The notes below the pieces were generated by a model. It was not told the origin of the DNA and did no database searches. It saw nothing but the letters and a program-made list of their open reading frames with translations. Position numbers and translations under genes: made by a program. From the NCBI GenBank assembly GCA_019420325.1, contig JAHZHK010000087.1, positions 1 to 11,831 of the forward strand: a DNA stretch of 11,831 bases, given 5' to 3'. Below, one piece after another: positions 1 through 6,207 of the stretch. The stretch is from Coriobacteriaceae bacterium. GTDB lineage: Bacteria; Actinomycetota; Coriobacteriia; Coriobacteriales; UMGS124. Position 1 is the stretch's first letter; each line of letters begins with the position of its first letter.

Positions 1-1
1 G

Positions 2-1084
2 GCCGAGGCGGACCCCTCCCTGCCATCGGTGTTCCAAACCGCCATCGATCATGGCTTCAAGCAGACAAATGCCAAGCTGATTCTCTGCGGGAGCAACGAG
101 GGATTCATGGAAAGCGAGGTACTCGGTGCCAAAAGCCCCCTCTACGGGCGGCGGACGATGCAGATTCACCTCAAACCGTTCGACTACCTCGACGCCGCGC
201 GGATGCTGCCGTGTCTTCCCCCCGAGCAGGAGCTGGCCTATTACGCCACCTTCGGAGGCACGCCGTATTACCTCTCGCAGGTAGACCCTGCACTGACCTA
301 CGAGGAGAACGTACGCGAACTCCTCTTCGACAGCATGGGCATGCTCTACGAGGAGCCCCTCATGCTGTTGCGCCAGGAGGTTCACGAGCCCGCCCAGTAC
401 AACTCCATCCTCGACGCCATCGGTGCGGGCAACGGTACGTCCACGCGAATCGCCCAGGCCGCCGGGGTCAATCCCAACTCGGTCGGCAAGTACATAAAGA
501 CGCTCGTATCGTTGGGAATCATCGAGAAGGTGACCCCTTTTGGGGAGCCTACAACGTCCCGCAGCTCGCGCTACCGCATCAAGGACCCGTTCTTCGCCTA
601 CTGGTACCGCTTCGTGAGCAGGTATCTCGGGGCAATCGAGGAAGGCGCGGGCGCGGCTGCAGCCGGATACGCCACCTCGGGGGCCGCGTTCGCAACCTAT
701 CTCGGCGGACAGTTCGAGCTGGCATGCCTGCAATGGGTGAGTCGCGAGAACGCTGCGGGGAGACTCCCCTTCGCGGCACTTGAGTTCGGTAAATGGTGGG
801 GCACCGACCCACAGGCCCGCGAGGAGACCGACATCGACGTCGTGGCAGCGAACAAGGCCGAGCACAAGCTGCTCGTCGGGGAATGCAAGTGGCGCAACTC
901 GTTCGACGAGACGGCCGCAATCGAGGCGCTCGAGCACCGCGCGACCCTTCTGAGGGGGTTCAGCCAGTGCTACCACGTGCTCTTCACGAAGCGCGACGTG
1001 AGCGAGGGAACCCGTGAGAAAGCGGCAGCGAGAAGCGACCTGCGCGTCGTGACGGCAGAGGAGCTCTACCGCGAGTTGGGATGA
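2..1084 (+). CDS. AAA ATPase with DUF234 C-terminal nuclease-like domain (5' truncated)
   Basis: The reading frame is open to the left edge, so the N-terminal half of the protein, with the Walker A and B motifs, lies outside the window; 360 residues remain. What is left matches the archaeal-type ATPase/DUF234 family: a sensor-1-like strand (KLILCGSN, about 74-97), the SPLYGRRT segment, a conserved FGGTPYYL motif, a winged-helix segment (about 430-620, ending in DPFFAYWYRFV), then a C-terminal PD-(D/E)XK-like core. Its acidic strand is ETDIDVV (about 822-842) and its ExK element is GECKW (about 878-892). Proteins of this type occur scattered in bacteria and archaea and are often linked to mobile or defence-like regions, but their substrate is not established. 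The candidate nuclease residues look intact. A GTG at 29 could be read as a start, but homology continues upstream of it, so truncation by the window is the better reading. Confidence 0.85.
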   Translation, partial: AEADPSLPSVFQTAIDHGFKQTNAKLILCGSNEGFMESEVLGAKSPLYGRRTMQIHLKPFDYLDAARMLPCLPPEQELAYYATFGGTPYYLSQVDPALTYEENVRELLFDSMGMLYEEPLMLLRQEVHEPAQYNSILDAIGAGNGTSTRIAQAAGVNPNSVGKYIKTLVSLGIIEKVTPFGEPTTSRSSRYRIKDPFFAYWYRFVSRYLGAIEEGAGAAAAGYATSGAAFATYLGGQFELACLQWVSRENAAGRLPFAALEFGKWWGTDPQAREETDIDVVAANKAEHKLLVGECKWRNSFDETAAIEALEHRATLLRGFSQCYHVLFTKRDVSEGTREKAAARSDLRVVTAEELYRELG

Positions 1085-1087
1085 TAA

Positions 1088-1162
1088 GGCGGCCGAAAAA
1101 GCGCCGCCGATTTGCAGGCTTGAGAAAGGGGCCGCGCGTCCTCACCAAGCGTGCAGCCCCTT
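1088..1162 (+). terminator. Two GC-rich hairpins after the ATPase gene (possible terminator)
   Basis: Two stem-loops follow the stop codon closely. The first pairs GGCGGC (1088-1093) with GCCGCC (1103-1108) around a 9-nt A-rich loop. The second pairs AAGGGGC plus GCGCG (1126-1138) with CGTGC plus GCCCCTT (1150-1162), with one C/A mismatch and one G-T pair, around an 11-nt loop. Neither is followed by a run of T, so termination is plausible but not shown. Confidence 0.4.
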
Positions 1163-1374
1163 GAAATGCCAAATTCGCATTGGGGCTTCGCGCGCGAGGG
1201 CCGTTTCTGGCGGGCAAGCGCGACGGAGTAAAAGGCCCCTGGGTACCGGCGGCGCGCAGAGACGGCACCCACCTACGATGTGCTCCGTGTTTTCCTTGGT
1301 GGCCCCGCGCCCCTCTTTCCCAAAAATCCACCGGGACGTGGTAGCATCGTCGCCGTCGTTGAAGGCTTGAGCAT

Positions 1375-1381
1375 GAGAGGA
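1375..1381 (+). promoter_or_regulatory. Ribosome binding site for the DUF1846 gene
   Basis: GAGAGGA lies 10 nt upstream of the ATG at 1392 and supports that start codon. Confidence 0.6.
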
Positions 1382-1391
1382 CAGACGCACT

Positions 1392-2873
1392 ATGCGCATT
1401 GGATTCGACAGCCAGAAATACGTCGAACTGCAGGCCGCCCACATCCGCGAGCGTATTGGCTCGTTCGGCGGCAAGCTCTACCTGGAGTTCGGCGGCAAGC
1501 TGTTCGATGACATGCATGCCTCGCGCGTCCTGCCCGGCTTTGCCCCCGACGAGAAGATCCGCATGCTGCAGAGCTTCAAGGACGACGTGGAGATCATCGT
1601 CGCCGTCAACGCCAACGACATTGAGAGCGGCAAGGTCCGCGGCGACCTCGGCATCACCTACGACGAGGACGTCCTGCGCCTCATCGACATCTTCCAAGGC
1701 ATGGGCTTCCTTGTGAGCGCCGTCGTCGTGACGCGCTACGCCGGCCAGCCCGCCGCCGACGTCTTCCGCGCGCGCCTCGACGCCATGGGCATGCGCTCCT
1801 ACCGCCACTACCCCATCGCCGGCTACCCCGTGGACGTGGACTACGTGGTGAGCGATGAGGGCTTCGGCAAGAACGACTATATTGAGACGACCCGCCCGCT
1901 CGTAGTCATGACGGCCCCCGGCCCTGGTTCGGGCAAGATGGCCACGTGCCTGTCGCAGATCTACCTCGACGCCAAGCACGGCATCAAGGCCGGCTACGCC
2001 AAGTACGAAACGTTCCCCGTGTGGAACCTGCCGCTCAAGCACCCGGTGAACCTCGCCTACGAGGCCGCCACGGCCGACCTGGATGACGCCAACATCATCG
2101 ACCCCTTCCACCTGGAGGCCTACGGCAAGGTGGCGGTGAACTACAACCGCGACGTCGAGACGTTCCCCGTGCTCAAGGCCATGATGGAGCGCATCCTGGG
2201 CGCAAGCCCCTACCAGTCTCCCACCGACATGGGCGTCAACATGGCTGGCCTTGCCATCTGCGACGACGAGACCGTGTGCGAAGCGGCCCGGATGGAGATT
2301 GTCCGTCGCTACTTCAACGCGTGCGTAAACGCGAAGCGCACCGGCTGCGGCGCCAACCAGGTAAGCAAGCTCAAGATGCTCATGAAGCAGGCAGGTGTCA
2401 CGCCCGACCTCTCCCCCATCCGCGCGGCGGCCCTCGCCAAGGAGGAGACCACCGGCAAGCCTGCCGGTGCCCTGATGCTGCCCAACGGCGAGGTCATCAG
2501 CGGCCGCACCTCCACGCGTCTCGGCGCCGCCTCGTCGCTTTTGCTCAACGCCCTCAAGTACCTGGCAGGCATCCCGGAGGAGACCTACATCATCAGCAAC
2601 GAGGCCATCGACCCCATCTGCCATCTCAAGACCGAGCTGCTGCACAGCAAGAACCCCCGCCTGCACACCGACGAGATGCTCATTGCCCTCTCGCTGAGCT
2701 CGGCCACCGAACCGCTCGCCGCCCGCGCCATCGAGGCGGCAGAGCAGCTGCGCGGTTGCGACGCGTTCTTCTCGGTCATCATCTCTTCCGCCGACGAAAA
2801 GCTCTACCGCACCCTCGGCATCAACGTGAGCTGCGAGGCCAAGTACGAGCGCAGCAGCTACTACCACAAGTAG
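1392..2873 (+). CDS. DUF1846 / UPF0371 family protein
   Basis: The 493-residue product matches the DUF1846 (UPF0371) family at its normal full length. Recognisable family features are the N-terminal GFDSQKYVELQ segment, the GGKLYLEFGGKLFDD motif (residues 26-40), and a glycine-rich loop APGPGSGK (175-182) that resembles a nucleotide-binding P-loop, followed by the MATCLSQIY helix. Structures from the family exist, but to my knowledge no biochemical role is firmly assigned; nucleotide binding would be an inference from the loop. No signal peptide or membrane segment is visible, so it should be cytosolic. It starts at ATG with a GAGAGGA site 10 nt upstream and is followed 69 nt later by a strong intrinsic terminator, so it is probably transcribed alone. 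Nothing in its context ties it to the respiratory genes downstream. Confidence 0.92.
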   Translation: MRIGFDSQKYVELQAAHIRERIGSFGGKLYLEFGGKLFDDMHASRVLPGFAPDEKIRMLQSFKDDVEIIVAVNANDIESGKVRGDLGITYDEDVLRLIDIFQGMGFLVSAVVVTRYAGQPAADVFRARLDAMGMRSYRHYPIAGYPVDVDYVVSDEGFGKNDYIETTRPLVVMTAPGPGSGKMATCLSQIYLDAKHGIKAGYAKYETFPVWNLPLKHPVNLAYEAATADLDDANIIDPFHLEAYGKVAVNYNRDVETFPVLKAMMERILGASPYQSPTDMGVNMAGLAICDDETVCEAARMEIVRRYFNACVNAKRTGCGANQVSKLKMLMKQAGVTPDLSPIRAAALAKEETTGKPAGALMLPNGEVISGRTSTRLGAASSLLLNALKYLAGIPEETYIISNEAIDPICHLKTELLHSKNPRLHTDEMLIALSLSSATEPLAARAIEAAEQLRGCDAFFSVIISSADEKLYRTLGINVSCEAKYERSSYYHK

Positions 2874-2942
2874 GCATGCGAGGACGCGCCCGGCAAATCG
2901 CGCGCAAAGCGCAGGCCAGGCAGACATAACGCACTGCAAAAG

Positions 2943-2974
2943 GCGGGTGTCCCACATGGGCGCCCGCTTTTTTT
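2943..2974 (+). terminator. Intrinsic terminator of the DUF1846 gene
   Basis: A 10-bp stem (GCGGGTGTCC at 2943-2952 with GGGCGCCCGC at 2958-2967, two G-T pairs) encloses the loop CACAT and is followed directly by seven T (2968-2974). This is a textbook Rho-independent terminator on the plus strand. Confidence 0.93.
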
Positions 2975-3137
2975 GAGAACCGGCCATGGATGACAGAGGT
3001 CGAGCACGCATCTCCTGACGGCAAGGCAAGTTACGGGGTTATTTTCTGCCACCAAGCCCAGCCGCAATGACACGTTGCACCCGTCTCTTTTCGTCATTCC
3101 AGTTTGTTATTGCAGCCCCGTGTCCCTTGCCCGATTA

Positions 3138-3166
3138 TTGAATTCACCCCTACGAAAGAGTATGCT
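3138..3166 (+). promoter_or_regulatory. Sigma-70-type promoter of the triheme-SUOX operon
   Basis: TTGAAT (3138-3143) and TATGCT (3161-3166) are separated by exactly 17 bp, each matching the housekeeping consensus at four of six positions or better. Transcription would begin near 3173, giving a leader of about 170 nt before the ATG at 3346. Confidence 0.55.
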
Positions 3167-3234
3167 CTCATTACCTGAAGGGGCCCCAAAGGTGATTTGC
3201 GAACAATAAATAATTTCCCGTGAATGCAGGCTTT

Positions 3235-3257
3235 CATGCGACTGACCAGGTCGTATG
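3235..3257 (+). promoter_or_regulatory. Hairpin/dyad in the SUOX operon leader
   Basis: CATGCGAC (3235-3242) and GTCGTATG (3250-3257) form an 8-bp stem with one G-T pair around a 7-nt loop. It could be an RNA structure in the leader or a DNA operator. No T run follows, so it is not a standard terminator. Confidence 0.4.
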
Positions 3258-3332
3258 CGCTCTGATGTTGCCGCGTGAGCAAAATTTCGCCCACGTAGGC
3301 ATTCGTTTGCACGGGGAACAAAAGGGGACATG

Positions 3333-3340
3333 AAAGGGGA
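3333..3340 (+). promoter_or_regulatory. Ribosome binding site of the triheme-SUOX gene, last of three GGGG-A runs
   Basis: AAAGGGGA lies 5 nt before the ATG at 3346. Two similar purine runs (GGGGAACA at 3313-3320 and AAAGGGGACA at 3321-3330) stand just upstream at about 10-bp steps, so three Shine-Dalgarno-like elements are stacked before one start. Confidence 0.6.
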
Positions 3341-3345
3341 ACGAC

Positions 3346-4989
3346 ATGCGAAAGAGGCATCTGGCGACCCTGCTGCTCGCGGGATCATTGCTCGCTGCCG
3401 GCGGCGCGATCGCTGCTGAATCCCAAGTGGGCCACACCGAGATGGGCGGCGGCTCCGACGACGTGCTGTATTCCAGCATCGAGTCCACGGACGCCTACAA
3501 TGAGGGCCTCGAGCGCCTGGCCCAGATCAACGCCCGCCAGGACGAGATCAACGCCGAGTATGCGCCCGAGATCCGCACGCTGAAGGACGGCACCCAGGTT
3601 CAACGCACGCCCACCGAGTACCAGTGCTATCACTGGAACCGCCCGTATAGCGGCGGCATCTCGTATAACAACTACTATCTTGACGCAGACCATCGCGGCT
3701 GCGGCGCCTGCCACGTCGACCTGGGCGACACGCTGGCAAACATGGAATACTCCCACCTCACCGTCCAGAACGAGGCCCTGGGCACCTGGATCACCGTCGA
3801 CCAGTGCATGCTGTGCCACAGCGACGACGACGATTACGAGTTCGGCACCCTGCTGCATGCCGTCCACTACGGCACGCGCAACGGCGACATGTTCGAGGCC
3901 ATGGGCGGCAGATGCCTGAGCTGCCACAACATGACCGAGAATGGCAAAGGCGTTGAGCTGTGGGACATGGTCAAGTACGATCACCTCGATGGCGTCGTCA
4001 AGGTCTCTGATGTCCAGGGCGAGTTCGAGTTCGAGCAGGACAACGTGGTTGCCCCCGAGGACATGTTCACCTACGACTGGATCCACACCGACTACGACCA
4101 CATGTTCCATATTCTGGGCAAGAACGGCCTTGACGCCAAGTTTGACGAGGAAGCCGTCTACAACTGGGAAATCACCATGGACGGCCTTGTCAACGAGCCC
4201 TACACTGCCAAGCTCGGCGACCTGATCGCTGAGGCCGAGGCCGACGGCGCCGTTGTCACCAAGGCCTCGAAGATCGTGTGCGTCGACAACATGCCGGGTG
4301 GCGGCGGCATCTCCAACGTCGAGATCACCGGCATCCCGTTGAACTGGCTCATCGAGCGCGCCGGCGGCCCGAGCAAGGACATCACGGGCGTCCTGTTCGA
4401 CCGTCGCGAGTTCCACACCAACGGCGTGATGTCTCACAGCAACCGCGGCGTGCCCGAGTGGAAGTTCGACGACGTCTACCTGGTGTATGAGATCGGTGGC
4501 AAGCCGCTGAGCATCAGCGCCGGCAGCCCCTGCGTGAACTGGACCGAGGCCAACGACGCCCAGGGCAACGTGAAGCAGTGCGTGGGTTACACCCTCACCG
4601 ACGAGGACAAGAACTGGTCGGGCTGGATGATGAACGGTTTCAACACCTACGGCACCGGCCCCTACATGAACAAGCCCAACGCCTCGATCCTCAAGGTCCC
4701 CGAGGGCAAGATCATCGAGACCGGCGTTCCCTACACGTTCGAGGGTTACGCCGACGCCTTTGACGAGGCCGTCACCATGCTCGAGTTCTCGATGGACAAC
4801 GGCAAGACCTGGACCGCCTTCGACCTGGGCCAGACCGACCCGAGGAAGTGGGTCTACTGGCACTTCACCTGGACGCCCGAGTCCGACGGCAGCTACGTTC
4901 TGATGGTGCGCGGCACCACCGAGTGCGGCCTGGTGAGCGAGGAGCCCCAGAAGGTAATGGTCACCGCCAAGAGCAACGTGGAGGGTTAA
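3346..4989 (+). CDS. Exported triheme cytochrome c fused to a sulfite-oxidase-fold (SUOX) domain
   Basis: This 547-residue protein joins two redox modules. A Sec-type signal (basic MRKRH, hydrophobic stretch, AIA-A cleavage region near residue 23) is followed by a cytochrome domain with three CXXCH sites: CGACH (119-123), CMLCH (154-158) and CLSCH (190-194). Histidines 96, 116, 137, 171, 174 and 213 could give sixth ligands. From about 270 the sequence follows the SUOX fold (WEITMDGLVNEP, 274-285), with Cys312 in IVCVDN at the position of the usual molybdenum ligand and DDVYLVYEIGGKPL near 380. Residues 445-545 match the Ig-like Mo-co_dimer domain (FSMDNGKTWTAF, WVYWHFTW). A redox enzyme outside the membrane is expected. 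The substrate is unknown: sulfite dehydrogenases, SoxC and MsrP share the fold. The conserved arginine of the family's PLRLVVPG region appears replaced (SPCVNW). There is no lipobox and no Tat motif. It is cotranscribed with the next gene. Confidence 0.88.
   Translation: MRKRHLATLLLAGSLLAAGGAIAAESQVGHTEMGGGSDDVLYSSIESTDAYNEGLERLAQINARQDEINAEYAPEIRTLKDGTQVQRTPTEYQCYHWNRPYSGGISYNNYYLDADHRGCGACHVDLGDTLANMEYSHLTVQNEALGTWITVDQCMLCHSDDDDYEFGTLLHAVHYGTRNGDMFEAMGGRCLSCHNMTENGKGVELWDMVKYDHLDGVVKVSDVQGEFEFEQDNVVAPEDMFTYDWIHTDYDHMFHILGKNGLDAKFDEEAVYNWEITMDGLVNEPYTAKLGDLIAEAEADGAVVTKASKIVCVDNMPGGGGISNVEITGIPLNWLIERAGGPSKDITGVLFDRREFHTNGVMSHSNRGVPEWKFDDVYLVYEIGGKPLSISAGSPCVNWTEANDAQGNVKQCVGYTLTDEDKNWSGWMMNGFNTYGTGPYMNKPNASILKVPEGKIIETGVPYTFEGYADAFDEAVTMLEFSMDNGKTWTAFDLGQTDPRKWVYWHFTWTPESDGSYVLMVRGTTECGLVSEEPQKVMVTAKSNVEG
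4980..4985 (+). promoter_or_regulatory. Ribosome binding site of the second SUOX gene
   Basis: GGAGGG lies inside the last codons of the upstream gene, 5 nt before the ATG at 4991. It decides this start and indicates coupled translation across the TAA-G-ATG junction. Confidence 0.75.
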
Positions 4990-4990
4990 G

Positions 4991-6013
4991 ATGAAGCACG
5001 CCGCTGGATTCAAAGTTCTGGGCATGATGGGCGCTGGTCTGGCGCTTGCAGGTACAGGCGTTGCAGCCCCGCTCGCCGCGCTGGCCGACGTCGACGCCTC
5101 TTCTGTTCAGGTGATTGAGCGCGAGGCGATCGAGTACGACAAGATCCCGAACGTGACGGGCGAGTTCTCGTTCTGCCAGGACGCCCTGACCCCGGGCGAC
5201 GACGTCTTCAACCTGTTCGGCACCGCCACCACCACGGTGTGCGCCAAGCCGGGCTTCGCCTTCGACCAGGTGTCGCGCGAGAGCTACTACCTCAACATCG
5301 GCGGAGAGGTGCAGAAGGTCTACACCGTCGGACTCGACCAGATCGAGCAGATGGAATCCGAGATGCAGGAGATGCGCTGCACCTGCGGCATGAGCCCCGC
5401 GCTCGCCATGGTGCAGGTCGAGGGCGTCAAGGTCGCCGACATCCTCTCGATGGTCGACATCGACCCCGACGTCAACACCATCACCTTCAAGGACAACGAG
5501 GGCTACGGCCTGCCCATGCCCCTGTCTTACGTCCTCGAGAAGGGCGCCATGCTGGTGTACAAGGTGGGCGGTCAGCCGTTCACCGACGGCGAGCGCCTGC
5601 AGGTTTGGATTCCCGACACGGTCGCCAAGTACTTCACCCGCGCGGTCACCGACATCGAGCTCTCGGTGAGCGACGAGGTTCCCGAGGTCGAGGGCCCCGA
5701 CGCCAACCACCGCGCCAAGGTGAGCGTCATGAACACTATCCAGGACACCTTCAAGGTCGGCGACATGGTGACGTTCGAGGGCTACGCCGATGACTGCGGC
5801 ACCCAGGTCGTCGCCGTGGAGTTCTCGCTCGACAACGGCGAGACCTGGACCTCGTTCGACACGACGTCCTCCAGCACCGACAGCTGGGTCTACTGGAGCT
5901 TCGACTACGTCACCGAGCAGGCTGGCATCTTCAAGCTTGACGTGCGCGCAGTCACCGAGGACGGGACCGTCTCTCCCCTGGCTTCGAGCGTCGTGTTCGA
6001 GGTCGAGGAGTAG
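4991..6013 (+). CDS. Exported heme-free SUOX-fold protein, partner of the triheme-SUOX fusion
   Basis: The 340-residue product has a Sec-like signal (MKH, hydrophobic to about residue 30, ALA-D cleavage region near 33) and then a SUOX-fold domain: YYLNIGGEVQKVYTVGLDQI (99-118), Cys130 in MRCTCG where the family carries its molybdenum-ligating cysteine, VEGVKVADILSMV (143-155), and QVWIPDTVAKYF (204-215), which resembles the RLVVPG...VKWL region with Gln in place of the cofactor-binding Arg. Residues 250-338 are a second Mo-co_dimer Ig-like domain (FSLDNGETWTSF, SWVYWSFDY), closely similar to that of the upstream protein. There is no CXXCH site. The gene begins one base after the upstream stop, so the two proteins are made together and, because the C-terminal domain serves dimerisation in this family, a heterodimer is a reasonable inference. 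Substrate and cofactor state are unknown. Confidence 0.85.
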   Translation: MKHAAGFKVLGMMGAGLALAGTGVAAPLAALADVDASSVQVIEREAIEYDKIPNVTGEFSFCQDALTPGDDVFNLFGTATTTVCAKPGFAFDQVSRESYYLNIGGEVQKVYTVGLDQIEQMESEMQEMRCTCGMSPALAMVQVEGVKVADILSMVDIDPDVNTITFKDNEGYGLPMPLSYVLEKGAMLVYKVGGQPFTDGERLQVWIPDTVAKYFTRAVTDIELSVSDEVPEVEGPDANHRAKVSVMNTIQDTFKVGDMVTFEGYADDCGTQVVAVEFSLDNGETWTSFDTTSSSTDSWVYWSFDYVTEQAGIFKLDVRAVTEDGTVSPLASSVVFEVEE

Positions 6014-6064
6014 CGCGACCATATAGGGCTGCGTGTGCCTGGTCCAACTCCCGTCTTTACTGGG

Positions 6065-6101
6065 ATGCACGCGTGGGCAGAGCGCCGTCCCGCGCGTGCA
6101 T
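6065..6101. repeat. Long inverted repeat downstream of the SUOX operon
   Basis: ATGCACGCG-T-GGG (6065-6077) pairs with CCC-G-CGCGTGCAT (6089-6101), giving 13 pairs with one G-T pair and an 11-nt loop. It begins 52 nt after the stop codon. It could stabilise the 3' end of the operon transcript or help termination, but no T run follows. Confidence 0.6.
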
Positions 6102-6116
6102 GGTCTGACCGCCAGT

Positions 6117-6141
6117 TGTGTGGCATGGGTTTCACCACACA
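6117..6141. repeat. Second hairpin in the convergent spacer
   Basis: TGTGTGG (6117-6123) and CCACACA (6135-6141) form a perfect 7-bp stem with an 11-nt loop. It stands between two larger hairpins. Confidence 0.45.
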
Positions 6142-6161
6142 TGAGTGCAATAGCGTCTCGG

Positions 6162-6197
6162 AAGGGCGGCACCTCCAAGACCGGAGGTGCCGCCCTT
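6162..6197. terminator. Bidirectional hairpin terminator between convergent genes
   Basis: A perfect 15-bp stem (AAGGGCGGCACCTCC at 6162-6176 with its complement at 6183-6197) has a 6-nt loop AAGACC. It ends 10 nt before the stop of the minus-strand LuxR gene and follows the plus-strand SUOX operon, so it can serve both. The T content next to the stem is modest on both strands, but stem strength and position make a terminator the best call. Confidence 0.8.
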
Positions 6198-6207
6198 TGC
6201 GCCATTC

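Larger units (their letters stand above)
1085..1391. other. Intergenic spacer upstream of the DUF1846 gene
   Basis: The 307 bases between the ATPase stop and the DUF1846 start hold the two hairpins at 1088-1162, a small AATGC/GCATT stem at 1165-1181, and a weak extended -10-like element TGGTAGCAT (1339-1347) without a convincing -35 box. Overlapping reading frames here do not resemble known proteins and have no strong ribosome binding sites. I see no tRNA or recognisable riboswitch. Confidence 0.5.
2975..3345. other. Intergenic control region and leader of the SUOX operon
   Basis: This stretch of 371 bases is richer in A and T than its surroundings and has no credible gene. It holds the promoter candidate at 3138-3166, an imperfect dyad around the GGGGCCCC palindrome (3173-3193) at the expected transcription start, a hairpin at 3235-3257, and a purine-rich run before the start codon. 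A short inverted pair AATGAC (3066-3071) / GTCATT (3093-3098) lies upstream of the promoter and could be a regulator site, though it is weak. No tRNA or known riboswitch is recognised. Confidence 0.6.

Noticed and set aside
1566..1974. DUF1846 protein as a P-loop kinase
   Set aside because: APGPGSGK resembles Walker A, but the rest of the protein follows DUF1846 and no Walker B is evident; loop noted only.
984..3029. A 681-residue open frame on the minus strand over the ATPase end and DUF1846 gene
   Set aside because: It is antisense to a clear family protein, runs across a terminator and hairpins, and its Val/Ala/Gly/His/Asp-rich composition is typical of the reverse of GC-rich coding DNA.
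3616..3636. Fourth heme site at QCYHW in the triheme protein
   Set aside because: The sequence is C-Y-H, not CXXCH; the histidine is more likely an axial ligand or unrelated.
3385..5025. A 546-residue minus-strand open frame under the triheme-SUOX gene
   Set aside because: Antisense shadow of a gene with heme and SUOX motifs; low-complexity composition and no recognisable domain.
4961..6205. A 414-residue minus-strand open frame under the second SUOX gene
   Set aside because: Antisense shadow; it also reads through the strong hairpins at 6065-6197.
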